Shown: one piece after another, positions 41,854-51,507 of the stretch
Layout: each line of letters begins with the position of its first letter
Numbering within the stretch: position 1 is the first letter of the stretch
Origin: Caenispirillum salinarum AK4
GTDB taxonomy: Bacteria > Pseudomonadota > Alphaproteobacteria > Rhodospirillales > Rhodospirillaceae
Direction: 5' to 3'
Assembly (NCBI RefSeq): GCF_000315795.1
Contig: NZ_ANHY01000004.1
Location: 124,001 to 188,000, forward strand
DNA length: 64,000 nucleotides
Translations under genes and position numbers: made by a program
The notes under the pieces: model-generated
What the model was told of the DNA's origin: nothing
Seen by the model: the letters and a program-made list of their open reading frames with translations, nothing else
The model's database searches: none

Positions 41854-42972
41854 CTACCCCGCCGCCCGCTGCGGCGGCGGGGCTTCGTGGCCGGCGACGT
41901 CGGCGCGGGTCAGGGCGACGGATTTCACCAGCGCATGCACCACCTGCCCCGGCCGCAGGCTCATGGTTTCCAGGGCGCGGGTGGTGATGCGGGCCCACAC
42001 CGTGCAGCCGGCGTCCAGCCGCACGTCCACCTGACCGTCCTGTGGCGGGCCGATGTCGCGGATCACGGCCGGGAAGACGTTCTGGAAGCTGGTGTCGCGC
42101 GGGGGGCTCAAGCCGATGCCCACCTCCCCGGCCCGAATGCGCACGCGCACCGCCGCGCCCACCGGCAGGTCCATGCGCCGCACCGACAGGCGCCCGCCCG
42201 GAAACGCCAGCAGGGTCATGTGATGGGCGGGGTCGTGCGCCTCCACCGTCGTGGTCAGCACCGCACCGGCCTCGGCGGCGTCGACCGCACCCGACAGGTG
42301 CAATGCGCCCACCACGTCCTCCACCGGGCCCGCGGCAACCGCCTTGCCGCCGTCCATGAGCACGAGCGTGTCGGCCAGCCGCAGGATTTCGTCCAGCGAG
42401 TGGCTGACGTAGAGCACGGGAATGGCGAAATGCCTGGGCAGGTCGGCGATGAAAGGCAGAACCTCGCCCTTCCGGGTCTCGTCGAGCGCGGCCAGCGGTT
42501 CGTCCATGAGCAGAAGGCGCGGGCTGGTCAGCAGCGCCCGGCCGATGGCGACGCGCTGCTTCTCGCCGCCCGACAGCCGAGCCGGCCGGCGGTCGAGCAG
42601 ATGGCCGATGCCCAGCATGCCCACCACGTCGTCGAAGGCGATCACCCGCCGCGCCGCCGGCACCAGCTTCATGCCGTAGGTCAGGTTGGCGCGCACCGTC
42701 ATGTGCGGGAACAGGCGGCCGTCCTGGAACACGTAGCCGCAGCGCCGCCGGTCCATGGGCAGGTCGATGCGGGCCGCCGAGTCGAACAGCGCCGCCTCGT
42801 TCACCGCGATGCGGCCCTCGTCGGGGCGGCTCAGGCCCGCGACCATGTTGATGACCGACGTCTTGCCCGACCCCGACCGGCCGAACAGCGCCGTCACCCC
42901 GGCGGCCGGAGAATTGAAGGCGGCGTCCACCAGGAAGTCCCCCTGCCGCTTGCGCACCGATACGTCGAGCAT
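41854..42972 (-). CDS. modC: molybdate ABC transporter ATP-binding protein
   Basis: Product of 372 aa. Walker A is GRSGSGKT (31-38), the ABC signature LSGGEKQRVAIGRALL, Walker B LLLMDEPLAALD, and a C-terminal Mop/TOBE regulatory domain (about 295-355) that binds molybdate. It drives ModB. The gene order modA-modB-modC on the minus strand is the usual one, with a nine-base gap after modB. Confidence 0.95.
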   Translation of the reverse strand: MLDVSVRKRQGDFLVDAAFNSPAAGVTALFGRSGSGKTSVINMVAGLSRPDEGRIAVNEAALFDSAARIDLPMDRRRCGYVFQDGRLFPHMTVRANLTYGMKLVPAARRVIAFDDVVGMLGIGHLLDRRPARLSGGEKQRVAIGRALLTSPRLLLMDEPLAALDETRKGEVLPFIADLPRHFAIPVLYVSHSLDEILRLADTLVLMDGGKAVAAGPVEDVVGALHLSGAVDAAEAGAVLTTTVEAHDPAHHMTLLAFPGGRLSVRRMDLPVGAAVRVRIRAGEVGIGLSPPRDTSFQNVFPAVIRDIGPPQDGQVDVRLDAGCTVWARITTRALETMSLRPGQVVHALVKSVALTRADVAGHEAPPPQRAAG

Positions 42973-42981
42973 GACGCCCCC

Positions 42982-43680
42982 CTACCCCTTCAGTCGTTTC
43001 TGCATGCGCCGCGCGAGAAGCTCCGACGCCACCAGGGCGGCCAGGGCCAGCAGGGCGGAGATGACGCACAGCCGGAAGGCCGCGGCGTCGCCGCCGGGCA
43101 CCTGGGTCAGCGTGTACAGTGCCAGCGGCAGCGTGCGCGTCTCGCCGGGAATGTTCGAGGCAAAGGTGATGGTCGCCCCGAACTCCGACAGCGACCGGGC
43201 GAAGGCCAAAATCACCCCGGTCAGCACCCCCGGCCCCACCAGCGGCAGGGTGACGGTGGCGAAGACGCGCAGGGGCGACGCGCCGAGCGTCCGCGCCGCC
43301 TGCTCCAGCCCCCGGTCCACGGCCTCCATGGACAGCCGTATGGCGCGCACCATGAGCGGAAAGGCCATGACGGCGGATGCAATGGCGGCGGCCTTCCAGG
43401 TGAAGGCGAACTGGATGCCGAACCAGTCATACAGGTACTGGCCCACCACGCCGCGCCGCCCCAGCGTCACCAGCAGCACGTAGCCCGTCACCACCGGGGG
43501 CAGCACCAGCGGCATGTGGATCAGGCCGTCGACCAGCACCTTGCCGGGAAAGTCCCGCCGGGCCAGCAGCCAGGCGAAGGCGATGCCGAGCGGCAGGCTT
43601 CCCGCCACCGCCCAGAGAGAGACCCGGAGGCTCAGGCTCAGGGCCTCGCGCTCCAGGTCCGTCAGGGTCAGCGCCTCCAT
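42982..43680 (-). CDS. modB: molybdate ABC transporter permease
   Basis: Product of 232 aa with five to six membrane helices and the EAA-like loop facing ModC (EQAARTLGASPLRVF). HMPLVLPPVVTGYVLL and RSLSEFGATITFASNIPGET are conserved permease blocks. ATG 43680 overlaps the modA stop (TGATG), so translation is coupled. Confidence 0.95.
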   Translation of the reverse strand: MEALTLTDLEREALSLSLRVSLWAVAGSLPLGIAFAWLLARRDFPGKVLVDGLIHMPLVLPPVVTGYVLLVTLGRRGVVGQYLYDWFGIQFAFTWKAAAIASAVMAFPLMVRAIRLSMEAVDRGLEQAARTLGASPLRVFATVTLPLVGPGVLTGVILAFARSLSEFGATITFASNIPGETRTLPLALYTLTQVPGGDAAAFRLCVISALLALAALVASELLARRMQKRLKG

Positions 43681-44489
43681 CACTGGCCGGGGGCGCCGGT
43701 GACGCGGAAGCCGTAGCGGGCGAAGATTTCCGCCGCCGTCTCGCCGCCAAGGAAGGCCAGCAGGTCGCGGGCTGCCGGCGTGTCGGCCACCAGCGCCGCC
43801 GGGTAGGTGATCGGTTTGTGGCTGTCCTCGGGGAAGGTGCCGACCACCTTGACGCCGTCGCTGATGGCTGCGTCGGTGGCATAGACGATGCCCAGCGGCA
43901 CCTCGCCCCGCGCCACCAGCGCCAGCGCGGCGCGCACGTCGTTGGCACGCGCCAGGGCCGGCGCGGCGGTGGCCCACAGGCCGAGGCGCTTCAGCGCATC
44001 CTCGGCATACATGCCGGCGGGCACGTGGTCGGGATCGCCGACGGATAGCCGCCCCCCGTCGAGCAGAGCCGCGAGGTCCATGCCGGCGCCGACCGGCACG
44101 GTGTCCAGCGGCGAGTCGGCCGGCGCGATCAACACGAGCGCATTGCCCAGAAGGTCGGTCCGCGTTTCGTCCACCAGCAGGCCCGCCTCTTCCAGATAAT
44201 CCATCCAGCGCGGGTTGGCGGAGACGTACACCTCCGCCGGGGCGCCCTGCTCGATCTGTTTGGCGAGCGTCGACGACGAGGCGAAGGAGGGGGTGACGGC
44301 GGTCCCGGTCGCCTCGGTGAACGCCGCGAGCACGTCCTGCATGGCATTGGTGGTCGAGGCGGCGGCGAAAAGGCTGGTCTCGGCGGCAGAAACGGCGGCC
44401 GCCACGGCACCGCTGGTCAGGCCCCAGGCGAGGCAGGCGGCGGCAGCCCAGCGGCCGAGGCGCCCGTAACCGGTGAAGCGGTCCATCAT
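43680..44489 (-). CDS. modA: molybdate ABC transporter periplasmic binding protein
   Basis: Product of 269 aa with a Sec signal peptide (WAAAACLAWGLTSGAVAAAV) and the ModA binding signature: LFAAASTTNAMQDVLAAF and FASSSTLAKQIEQGAPAEVY hold oxyanion-binding Ser residues. It captures molybdate or tungstate in the periplasm. The ATG at 44489 has AGGAGAG four bases upstream; the next ATG at 44486 is also possible. First gene of modABC, under the Mo-box at 44563-44588. Confidence 0.94.
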   Translation of the reverse strand: MMDRFTGYGRLGRWAAAACLAWGLTSGAVAAAVSAAETSLFAAASTTNAMQDVLAAFTEATGTAVTPSFASSSTLAKQIEQGAPAEVYVSANPRWMDYLEEAGLLVDETRTDLLGNALVLIAPADSPLDTVPVGAGMDLAALLDGGRLSVGDPDHVPAGMYAEDALKRLGLWATAAPALARANDVRAALALVARGEVPLGIVYATDAAISDGVKVVGTFPEDSHKPITYPAALVADTPAARDLLAFLGGETAAEIFARYGFRVTGAPGQ

Positions 44490-44562
44490 GAAGCTCTCCT
44501 GTTCCCGTATTCGGATCGTCGGATGGGGACGTCCGCTCCCTCTCCGGGGGCTTTGTTGGCTA

Positions 44563-44588
44563 CCGTTATATCCGTGCGAATATAGCGG
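44563..44588 (-). promoter_or_regulatory. Mo-box (ModE-type operator) upstream of modA
   Basis: CCGTTATAT, 8-base spacer, ATATAGCGG (44563-44588) is an inverted repeat with one mismatch in nine pairs, 74 bases upstream of the modA ATG. It matches the CGTTATAT-N-ATATARCG pattern known for ModE/MopA boxes. On the minus strand a -10-like TATATT lies inside the box, so repressor binding would block the promoter. The divergent secreted protein at 44680 may share control. Confidence 0.82.
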
Positions 44589-44679
44589 CGGCCACCAAAA
44601 AAGCATGTTCTTGCCCGGGAAAAGCGATCTTCGGGCTGCTACACTCGCCCGCTACGGTGGGGCCAGCGGAGGAAAGGCC

Positions 44680-45483
44680 ATGCGGTTTCAGACAGTTGGA
44701 GCAGTTGCGGCGGCTGTGGCGGTGCTGACGGTCTCGGCCCCGCCTTCGGCGCTGGCGGCCGAGGCCGTGCCGGCGGCGCTGATGCACGACGGTGCGCCGC
44801 TGGATCCATTGTGCTTCGAATCGTGGATAGACGCGCCGTCGGTGGACGTGACCACCTGCGGCACCGCCGATTACATCGTTCCGGTGGAGCGCGGGGTGAA
44901 TGCGGACGCCGGCTGGCACGGCTATACCTACCGCCTGGCCGACCTGCCCGAAGACGCCGCCATGCGCGGCTGGGTGGCCTGGCGCTATCTGGGCGAAACC
45001 GATGCCGGCCATGTGGTGGAGACCTATCACCACGGCGGCGGCACCGGCCACTTCACCGGCGTCCAGACCGTGCGGCGCGACGGCGACCGCCTTCACCTGG
45101 TGGAGACCCACATGGGCGGCGACCGCTGCAACGGCGGAGTCGCGGCGGCGGCCGTGGCGGGCGGCGCGGTGGCGGGGTCGGTGAACATCACGCCCTACGA
45201 CCTTCTGGCGCTGGCCCTGGGGGAGCAGGGCGTGCCGTTCGAGGCCTACGACGACATCGCCTCCTGCGCCATCTGCTGCGTCGGCACGGCCACGTTCGTG
45301 GGCGACGACCTGGCCTGGGTGACGTTGGACCCGCCCGAGGAGGGATTCGCGGGCACAGGCGAGACGGACACGCCGCAGGCCTGCCTCGATGCGCTGCCGC
45401 GCGACAGCCGCCGGTCCCTGAGCCCGCCCGAGCTTGCGCGTCTGGGCCGCGACGTCCTTGAGCGCTGCGCCGGCGGCGGTTGA
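44680..45483 (+). CDS. exported hypothetical protein, cysteine-rich
   Basis: Product of 267 aa with a Sec signal peptide ([21 protein letters not shown]). The mature domain has several Cys residues ([34 protein letters not shown]) that could form disulfides or bind metal, and beta-type segments ([28 protein letters not shown]). No family recognised. A GGAGGAAAGG site precedes ATG 44680. Divergent from modA across a 190-base gap that contains the Mo-box, so it may answer to molybdate. Confidence 0.75.
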   Translation: MRFQTVGAVAAAVAVLTVSAPPSALAAEAVPAALMHDGAPLDPLCFESWIDAPSVDVTTCGTADYIVPVERGVNADAGWHGYTYRLADLPEDAAMRGWVAWRYLGETDAGHVVETYHHGGGTGHFTGVQTVRRDGDRLHLVETHMGGDRCNGGVAAAAVAGGAVAGSVNITPYDLLALALGEQGVPFEAYDDIASCAICCVGTATFVGDDLAWVTLDPPEEGFAGTGETDTPQACLDALPRDSRRSLSPPELARLGRDVLERCAGGG

Positions 45484-45517
45484 TCCGGCGCGGCGGTGGC
45501 GGCGTAAACCGCCCGCC

Positions 45518-47041
45518 ATGAGCCGCCCCGTCCACATCGTCTGGTTCAAGCGCGACCTGCGCGCCGCCGACCACGCCCCGCTCGCCCGCGCCGCGGCGGC
45601 GGGAGCGGTCGTGCCGCTCTACGTGATCGAGCCCGATCTGTGGCGCCAGCCCGACGCCTCCGGCCGCCAGTGGGCCTTCCTGCGCGAGAGCCTGACGGAC
45701 CTGCGCCGGTCGCTGGCTGCCCTGGGTGCACCGCTGGTGGTGCGGGTGGGCGGGGTGACGGAGGTTCTGGAGGACCTGCGCACGTCGCTGGGCATCGCCG
45801 GCCTGTGGTCGCACGAGGAGACGGGCAGCGCCTGGACCTATGCCCGCGACCGCGCCGTCGCCGCCTGGGCCCGGTCGCACGGCATCCGGTGGACGGAGTG
45901 GCCCCAGACGGGCGTGGTGCGGAGCCTCACGCGCCGCGACGGCTGGGCGAAACGGTGGGACGGGTTCATGGCGCGGCCGCCGACGCCGACGCCCCATGCC
46001 CTGACGCCGGTGCCGGGGCTTGATCCCGGCCCGCTGCCGGAGACCGTTCCCGTCGCCGCCGACCCGTGCGACGGCCGCCAGCGCGGCGGGCGGACGGCCG
46101 GGCTGGCGCTGCTGGAGGGTTTTCTGGCCGGGCGGGGCGCTGACTACCGGCGCGGCATGGCAAGCCCGCTCACCGCGCCCGACGCCTGTTCGCGCCTGTC
46201 ACCCCACCTGGCCTTCGGCACCGTGTCCCTGCGCGAGGTCACGCAGGCGGCGTGGCACCAGCGGCGGACGGGCGCCGGCGGCATGGGCGCGGCGGCGCTG
46301 GACAGTTTCACCGCCCGGCTGCACTGGCACTGCCACTTCATCCAGAAGCTGGAGGACGCGCCGGCGCACGAGGTCCGCAACGTCCATCGCGGCCACGACG
46401 GGCTGCGGGAGGATGCCTTCGACCCGGCACTGTTCCCCGCCTGGGCCGAGGGCCGCACCGGCATTCCCTTCGTGGATGCCTGCATGCGCTTTCTGACGCA
46501 GACCGGGTGGATCAACTTCCGCATGCGGGCGATGCTGACGGCGTTCGCGGCATACCAGTTGTGGCTGCACTGGCGGGCGCCCGGCCTGCACCTCGCCCGC
46601 CTGTTTACCGACTACGAGCCGGGCATCCACTGGAACCAGGTGCAGATGCAGAGCGGCACCACGGGCATCAACACGCTGCGCGTCTACAATCCGGTGAAGC
46701 AGTCGCGCGAGCACGACCCCGACGGCACCTTCATCCGCCGCTGGGTGCCCGAGCTGGCGCGCGTTCCGGCGCCGCTGATCCACACGCCCTGGCAGCTGTC
46801 TCCCATCGAACGCGCCGACTGCGGCCTTGCCGCGGCCGGCTATCCGCCGCCCGTGGTCGACCATGAGGCGGCGGCGCGGCGGGCACGCGAGCGGATGCAT
46901 GCATTGCGCAGGTCAGATGCGTTCCGGGCGGAAGCCGACGCCATCCAGGCCCGCCACGGCAGCCGGAAAAGCGGCATTCCCAGCCGGAGCGGCCGCCGAC
47001 GGCCCGCGCCGGACGCGCGGCAGATGTCGCTGGACGTTTGA
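45518..47041 (+). CDS. FAD-binding photolyase/cryptochrome-family protein
   Basis: Product of 507 aa. The N-terminal alpha/beta photolyase domain ([18 protein letters not shown]) is followed by the helical FAD domain: [56 protein letters not shown] and [19 protein letters not shown]. The Trp/His pattern in [12 protein letters not shown] is of the less-studied class often annotated as photolyase-like. Whether it repairs CPD or 6-4 lesions or acts as a photoreceptor cannot be read from sequence. ATG 45518 follows the previous gene by 34 bases. Confidence 0.9.
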   Translation: MSRPVHIVWFKRDLRAADHAPLARAAAAGAVVPLYVIEPDLWRQPDASGRQWAFLRESLTDLRRSLAALGAPLVVRVGGVTEVLEDLRTSLGIAGLWSHEETGSAWTYARDRAVAAWARSHGIRWTEWPQTGVVRSLTRRDGWAKRWDGFMARPPTPTPHALTPVPGLDPGPLPETVPVAADPCDGRQRGGRTAGLALLEGFLAGRGADYRRGMASPLTAPDACSRLSPHLAFGTVSLREVTQAAWHQRRTGAGGMGAAALDSFTARLHWHCHFIQKLEDAPAHEVRNVHRGHDGLREDAFDPALFPAWAEGRTGIPFVDACMRFLTQTGWINFRMRAMLTAFAAYQLWLHWRAPGLHLARLFTDYEPGIHWNQVQMQSGTTGINTLRVYNPVKQSREHDPDGTFIRRWVPELARVPAPLIHTPWQLSPIERADCGLAAAGYPPPVVDHEAAARRARERMHALRRSDAFRAEADAIQARHGSRKSGIPSRSGRRRPAPDARQMSLDV

Positions 47042-47087
47042 TGGCGGCGGCGGCGGCGGCCGGTCGGGCCGGCCACCGCGAGTCCGC

Positions 47088-48041
47088 TTATTCCAGGCCG
47101 TTGCGGCCCATTTCGATGAACTTGTCCCGGCGCCGCGCGCGCAGGACGCCGCCTTCCGTCGGGATCAGTTTCGAAAGGTGGCGCTCCAGCGCGTCGCCCA
47201 CCGACTCGATGGCGGCCTTGCGCGAGCGATGGGCGCCGCCCAGGGGCTCGGGCACGATCTCGTCGATCACCTTCAGGCGGTGCAGGTCCTGGGCGGTCAG
47301 CTTCAGCGCCTCGGCGGCGGCCTGGGCCTGGTCGCCGGAGCGCCACAGGATGCCGGCGCAGCCCTCGGGGCTGATGACCGAATAGATGGAATGCTCCAGC
47401 ATCAGCACGGAATTGGCCGAGGCCAGCGCGATGGCACCGCCCGAGCCGCCCTCGCCGATGATGCACGACACCAGCGGCACACGGATGTCGAGGCAGGTCT
47501 CGATGGCGCGTGCGATGGCTTCGGCCTGCCCGCGTTCCTCGGCCGCGACGCCGGGGTAGGCGCCGGCGGTGTCGACCAGCGTGACGACCGGCAGCCGGAA
47601 GCGGTCGGCCATGCGCATCAGGCGGCGGGCCTTGCGGTAGCCGTCGGGCATGGCCATGCCGAAGTTGTGCTTCACGCGCGTTTCGGTGTCGTGGCCCTTT
47701 TCCTGGCCGATCACCATGACGCTGCGGCCGCGGAACCGCCCGACGCCGCCGACAATGGCATGATCCTCGGCGAAGGTGCGGTCGCCGGCGAGCGGCTCGA
47801 AATCCTCGATCAGCTGGCGCACGTAATCCAGGCAGTGCGGCCGGTCGGGGTGGCGCGCGACCTGGGTCTTCTGCCAAGGGGTCAGCTTGGCGTAGGTGGC
47901 CTTGAGCTGCTTTTCCACCTTCGCCTGAAGGCGGGCGACCTCGTCGGCGATGTTGATGCCGTCGTCGTCCGACAGGTGGCGCAGATCGGCGATCTTGCCT
48001 TCCAGTTCGGCGATGGGCTTTTCGAAGTCGAGAAAATTCAT
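47088..48041 (-). CDS. accA: acetyl-CoA carboxylase carboxyltransferase subunit alpha
   Basis: Product of 317 aa, the normal length. Family blocks [77 protein letters not shown] and [12 protein letters not shown] are present. With AccD it transfers the carboxyl group from biotin to acetyl-CoA to give malonyl-CoA. ATG 48041; accD is not nearby, as is common. Confidence 0.96.
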   Translation of the reverse strand: MNFLDFEKPIAELEGKIADLRHLSDDDGINIADEVARLQAKVEKQLKATYAKLTPWQKTQVARHPDRPHCLDYVRQLIEDFEPLAGDRTFAEDHAIVGGVGRFRGRSVMVIGQEKGHDTETRVKHNFGMAMPDGYRKARRLMRMADRFRLPVVTLVDTAGAYPGVAAEERGQAEAIARAIETCLDIRVPLVSCIIGEGGSGGAIALASANSVLMLEHSIYSVISPEGCAGILWRSGDQAQAAAEALKLTAQDLHRLKVIDEIVPEPLGGAHRSRKAAIESVGDALERHLSKLIPTEGGVLRARRRDKFIEMGRNGLE

Positions 48042-48337
48042 GGCGTCCTGGTTCGTCGCTTCAAGCGGCCCAAGGGATACCATAGGCGCGCCCCGGGTGA
48101 AGCCCCAAAAACGCACGAGGACCCGGCGCGGTGCGGCAACCGCGCCGGAACTCCCCTTCATATGCAGTTCGGCGGCGCCCGGCGCGGAGCAATTTGCAGC
48201 CGCAAACCGCGAATAGGGTCGCGACCGCGACCCCGCGCCGGTCAGGCGCGTGAGGCTGCGTGCCGCTTGGAGCCGAAGGCGTGCGCGGAAGCGCGCACAC
48301 CGCAGCCCGGCGCCGCGGCGCCGGGCGCAAACAAGCC
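48042..48337. repeat. accA-mcl gap with several perfect hairpins
   Basis: This near-300-base gap is full of self-complementary GC DNA: CCGGCGCGGT / ACCGCGCCGG (48123-48132 / 48139-48148), GGGTCGC / GCGACCC near 48216-48233, and a 22-base perfect palindrome (48305-48326) just after the mcl stop, likely its terminator. It also has a 21-base segment (48245-48265) repeated at 54146-54166. No ORF is convincing. Confidence 0.5.
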
Positions 48338-49321
48338 TTACTTGCCGGCGGCCTTGATCTGCTCGGCCATCTTGACCAGCACCTGGGCCTGCTTGATCGA
48401 GGCGATGTCGATCAGCTTGCCGTTAAGCGTCACCGCGCCCTGGCCGGACTTCTGCGCCTCTTCCATGGCGTCCAGGATGGCCTGGGCCTGGGCGACGTCC
48501 TTGTCGGACGGGCTGTAGATCTCGTTGGCGAGCGCCACCTGGTTGGGGTGGATGGCCCACTTGCCCTCGCAGCCCAGGATGGCCGCGCGGCGCGCCTGGG
48601 CCTTGTAGCCCTCGGCATCGGAGAAGTCGCCGAACGGGCCGTCGATGGGGCGCAGGCCGTTGGCGCGGGCGGCGACCACCATGCGGGCGATGGCGTAGTG
48701 CCACATGTCGCCCCAGTGGAAATCGCGGTTGCCGGCCTCGTCGGCGTCGGTCAGCACACCGTAGTTCGGATTCGGCCCGCCGATGCCCACCGTGCGCGCG
48801 GCGGTGGAGGCCGCGTAGTCGGCCACGCCGAAGTGCAGGCTTTCATTGCGCTTGGACGCGGCGGCGATCTCGTGCACGTTCTGCATGCCGAGCGCCGTCT
48901 CGATGATCATCTCGAAGCCGACCTTCTTGGTCCAGCCCTTGGCCTGCTCGATCTGGGTGCACAGCATGTCGACGGCGTAGATGTCGGACGCGGTGCCGGC
49001 CTTGGGGATCATGATGAGGTCGATCTTGTCGACCGCGTTTTCCATGATCTGGATCACGTCCTGGTACATGTAATGGGTGTCCAGGCCGTTGATGCGCACC
49101 GAGATGGTCTTGCCGCCCCAGTCCAGATCGTTCACGGCTTCGATAATATTCTTGCGCGCCTGGGCCTTCTCGGAGGGGGCGACGGCATCTTCCAGGTCCA
49201 GGAACACCATGTCGGCATCGCCCGCGGCGGCCTTCTCCAGGAACCGGGTGTTGGAGCCGGGAACCGCCTGTTCGCTGCGATTCAGGCGCGGCGGCGCCGG
49301 TTCGGCCACGGTGAAGCTCAT
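48338..49321 (-). CDS. mcl1: L-malyl-CoA/beta-methylmalyl-CoA lyase (HpcH/HpaI aldolase family)
   Basis: Product of 327 aa. Motifs of the CitE-like aldolases: [20 protein letters not shown] (metal-binding Asp/Glu), [20 protein letters not shown] and [11 protein letters not shown], then [20 protein letters not shown] and [14 protein letters not shown]. The length and pattern match the Rhodobacter Mcl1 type, which splits L-malyl-CoA and beta-methylmalyl-CoA to glyoxylate plus acyl-CoA. No other ethylmalonyl-CoA or 3-hydroxypropionate pathway gene is in the window. Confidence 0.9.
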   Translation of the reverse strand: MSFTVAEPAPPRLNRSEQAVPGSNTRFLEKAAAGDADMVFLDLEDAVAPSEKAQARKNIIEAVNDLDWGGKTISVRINGLDTHYMYQDVIQIMENAVDKIDLIMIPKAGTASDIYAVDMLCTQIEQAKGWTKKVGFEMIIETALGMQNVHEIAAASKRNESLHFGVADYAASTAARTVGIGGPNPNYGVLTDADEAGNRDFHWGDMWHYAIARMVVAARANGLRPIDGPFGDFSDAEGYKAQARRAAILGCEGKWAIHPNQVALANEIYSPSDKDVAQAQAILDAMEEAQKSGQGAVTLNGKLIDIASIKQAQVLVKMAEQIKAAGK

Positions 49322-49469
49322 CCGTCTGTCCTCCCAAAATGGTCAGCAATAAAATTTCAAACCGCCATGCGGCGGCGAAACGATCGGCATAGATGGCCCG
49401 ACCGCGCCCCGGAAGTCAATGCCGTTGTGCGGTGCGAAGTTGCCGTGCGGGAGGGGAGGGAAAAGGAAA

Positions 49470-49495
49470 CCGGGGGATCGACGCGATCCCCCCGG
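49470..49495. repeat. perfect stem-loop in the mcl-coq7 gap
   Basis: CCGGGGGATCG (49470-49480) pairs with CGATCCCCCCGG (49484-49495), three-base loop. It lies in the 354-base gap 49322-49675, which otherwise holds a GC-rich stretch, repeat copy A (49588-49646) and a CGGATCG/CGATCCG stem (49651-49667). No ORF is credible there. Confidence 0.45.
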
Positions 49496-49587
49496 ACCCC
49501 CTCGGGGAGTGGTGCGGCGGCGCTCCGCGTCAGGGCAACAAGGTGTGGTGCTGGTTCGAATGCACCAAACCGGCGCGACTGCGACGG

Positions 49588-49646
49588 CGCCGCTCCTGCG
49601 GCGTGAGCCAAGGGCGCGGTCAGCGCCCGCCCGGCGCCTGAGGGGC
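49588..49646 (-). repeat. dispersed repeat copy A (minus orientation)
   Basis: The reverse complement of 49588-49646 matches 51611-51669 at 54 of 59 positions. It lies downstream of the coq7 stop. No coding function is seen; it looks like a small intergenic repeat of palindromic character. The pair is about 2 kb apart in opposite orientation, flanking coq7, dsbB, yqaA and the tRNA. Confidence 0.7.
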
Positions 49647-49675
49647 ACAGCGGATCGCAGGCGATCCGCGAAAAA

Positions 49676-50254
49676 TCAAATCCTCGTGCTCAGCCAGATG
49701 GCGAACTTGGACCCGTTGCGCACCAGGCCGTAGAGCAGATTGTAGCCCGGCGTCTGCTCGGCCTTGTGCTCGTAGCCGATGTCGCGGTGTTCCAGCTCCT
49801 CCAGGCGGAAGCGCTCCACCGTCTCGCGCAGTTCGTGCTCGTCGTCGCCCAGCTTCTCGCGCTGTTCGGCGTAGTGCTCGTCGATGGCCTCTTCGACGGC
49901 CACCGTGCAGGCCATGGCGGCCTTTTCGCCCATCAGTGCGGTGCCGGCGCCCAGGGCGAAGCCCATGACGTGCCACAGCGGCTGCATGATCGTCGGGCGC
50001 ACCTGGCGCTTGCCCACCTCGTCGGTGAAATAGCGCAGGTGTTCCTTTTCCTGGTCCAGCATGTGGCGCAGCGTCGGGCCGATCTTGGTGCGGCCCAGCA
50101 CGGCGATCTGGCCAGAGTAGATGCGCACCGCGCCGTATTCGCCGGCCTGGTTGACGCGGCACAGGCGCTCGAGGAACTGCTCGCGGTCCGGGTCGCCGGG
50201 CAGGCGGTTCTCGACGGTGCGCTTCAGATTGGCGCGGGTCTCGTGCGTGGACAT
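49676..50254 (-). CDS. coq7: demethoxyubiquinone hydroxylase (Coq7)
   Basis: Product of 192 aa with a ferritin-like di-iron helical bundle. The metal ligands come from EYGAVRIYSG, DQEKEHLRYF, EEAIDEHYAEQ and EELEHRDIG (E-x-x-H repeats). It hydroxylates demethoxyubiquinone in aerobic ubiquinone synthesis at the membrane. ATG 50254 is preceded by AGGAACC. It is the last gene of the yqaA-dsbB-coq7 run, separated from dsbB by 22 bases. Confidence 0.94.
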   Translation of the reverse strand: MSTHETRANLKRTVENRLPGDPDREQFLERLCRVNQAGEYGAVRIYSGQIAVLGRTKIGPTLRHMLDQEKEHLRYFTDEVGKRQVRPTIMQPLWHVMGFALGAGTALMGEKAAMACTVAVEEAIDEHYAEQREKLGDDEHELRETVERFRLEELEHRDIGYEHKAEQTPGYNLLYGLVRNGSKFAIWLSTRI

Positions 50255-50276
50255 GGGCAGGTTCCTCGACAGTCCT

Positions 50277-50798
50277 TCAGCGGGCATTCCACAATGCGGC
50301 CCGACGCGCGGCAAAAAGCGACGCGGCGCCGAGCACCAGGCTCAGAACGACATTGTAGCCGGGCAGCGAGATGCCGAACAGGGACCAGGCGACCTCGTCG
50401 CACCGGGCCAGTTGCGACGGGCTTTCCAGCGCCGCGCGCATCTCGGCCAGGCTTTGCGGCGCCCCGCCGGCGGGGGCGGCGCACTGGGCGGTGCCTTCCC
50501 ACCAGTGCTGCTCCACGCCGACGTGAAAGCCCGCGATACCCATGTTTACGAGAAACACCAGCCCGCAGACCGCCACGATCCCCCGCCGCACGCGCGGCGC
50601 CAGCCCCGGCAGCAGGGCGACGGCGGCCAACACGCCCGCCACCGCGAAGGGGACGCGCTGCCACAGGCACAGGATGCAGGGCCGCACGTCCAGCACATGC
50701 TCCAGGACCAGCGCAGCCCCCAGGGCGGCGGCGCATACGGCCAGGATGGACAGCGGCACGAGGCGCGGGCTGTGGGCAAGGGTCATCGGCACGGCCAT
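50277..50798 (-). CDS. dsbB: DsbB-type disulfide bond formation protein
   Basis: Product of 173 aa with four membrane helices. The first redox pair is CILC in RPCILCLWQRVPF and the second pair comes from TAQCAAPAGG and LARCDEVAW, as in DsbB and its short relative DsbI. It reoxidises DsbA by passing electrons to quinone. The start ATG 50798 follows the yqaA stop (50801) by two bases; ATG 50786 is an alternative. No dsbA is present here. Confidence 0.88.
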   Translation of the reverse strand: MAVPMTLAHSPRLVPLSILAVCAAALGAALVLEHVLDVRPCILCLWQRVPFAVAGVLAAVALLPGLAPRVRRGIVAVCGLVFLVNMGIAGFHVGVEQHWWEGTAQCAAPAGGAPQSLAEMRAALESPSQLARCDEVAWSLFGISLPGYNVVLSLVLGAASLFAARRAALWNAR

Positions 50799-50800
50799 GG

Positions 50801-51379
50801 CTACAGGAACTTCAACAGGGCAAAGCCGCCGAACAGCAGCACGAAGAACGCGATGGTCAGCTTGCCCAGGTGCTGTTCGATGAAGGTGCGGATGGGCGGC
50901 CCGAATTTCCAGAGCAGCGCGGCGACCAGGAAGAACCGCGCCGTGCGGCTGATGGCCGACGCCACGCCGAACACCACCGGGTCCAGTTGCGTCACGCCGC
51001 TGGCGATGGTGATGACCTTGTAGGGGAACGGCGTGAAGCCCGCCATGCCGACGATCCACGCACCCCACTCGTTGTACAGGGCCTGGAAGTCGGCGAACTT
51101 CTCCATGTAGCCGTAGAAGGCCATGATCGGCTCGCCGATGCTCTCGAACAGGAAGAAGCCGACGGCATAGCCGGCATAGCCGCCGGTGACGCTGGCGATG
51201 GCGCAGACGCCGGCAATCTTCCACGCCTTCTCGCGCGCCGCCAGCACCATGGGGATCAGCAGCACGTCCGGCGGGATGGGAAAGATCGAGCTTTCGATGA
51301 AGGAGATCAGGGCCAGCGTCCACAGGGCGTGGGGCTGGGCGGCCTGGCGCATGGTCCAGTCGTAGGTCCGTTGCAGCAC
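50801..51379 (-). CDS. YqaA/DedA-family membrane protein
   Basis: Product of 192 aa from GTG 51379 (LQRTYDWTMRQAAQPHALW). The SNARE-associated/DedA pattern is seen: SFIESSIFPIPPDVLLIPMV, AGYAVGFFLFESIGEPIM and GFTPFPYKVITIASG. YqaA proteins belong to the DedA/Tvp38 family of membrane proteins linked to lipid flipping and membrane homeostasis; specific function unknown. Very short gap to dsbB, so in one operon with dsbB and coq7. Confidence 0.9.
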   Translation of the reverse strand: MLQRTYDWTMRQAAQPHALWTLALISFIESSIFPIPPDVLLIPMVLAAREKAWKIAGVCAIASVTGGYAGYAVGFFLFESIGEPIMAFYGYMEKFADFQALYNEWGAWIVGMAGFTPFPYKVITIASGVTQLDPVVFGVASAISRTARFFLVAALLWKFGPPIRTFIEQHLGKLTIAFFVLLFGGFALLKFL

Positions 51380-51424
51380 GCGGGGGAGGCTCCGTTGCGT
51401 GGGCGTTGTCCGTCGTGTAGCAGC

Positions 51425-51442
51425 TTGCCCGGCGCCGGGCAA
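51425..51442. repeat. 18-base perfect palindrome before tRNA-Leu
   Basis: TTGCCCGGCGCCGGGCAA is fully palindromic, between the yqaA start and the tRNA promoter. It may be a terminator or operator; there is no T tract. Confidence 0.4.
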
Positions 51443-51462
51443 CGCCGAGGACCGTTGCGGCA

Positions 51463-51491
51463 TTGACGCGGGCGGTGTAGAACAGCGGTCT
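51463..51491 (+). promoter_or_regulatory. possible tRNA-Leu promoter
   Basis: TTGACG (51463-51468), 17-base spacer, then CGGTCT (51486-51491), some 16 bases before the tRNA 5' end. The -35 is good, the -10 is poor, so this is tentative. Confidence 0.4.
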
Positions 51492-51507
51492 TCGGGCCGG
51501 TCCCAAT

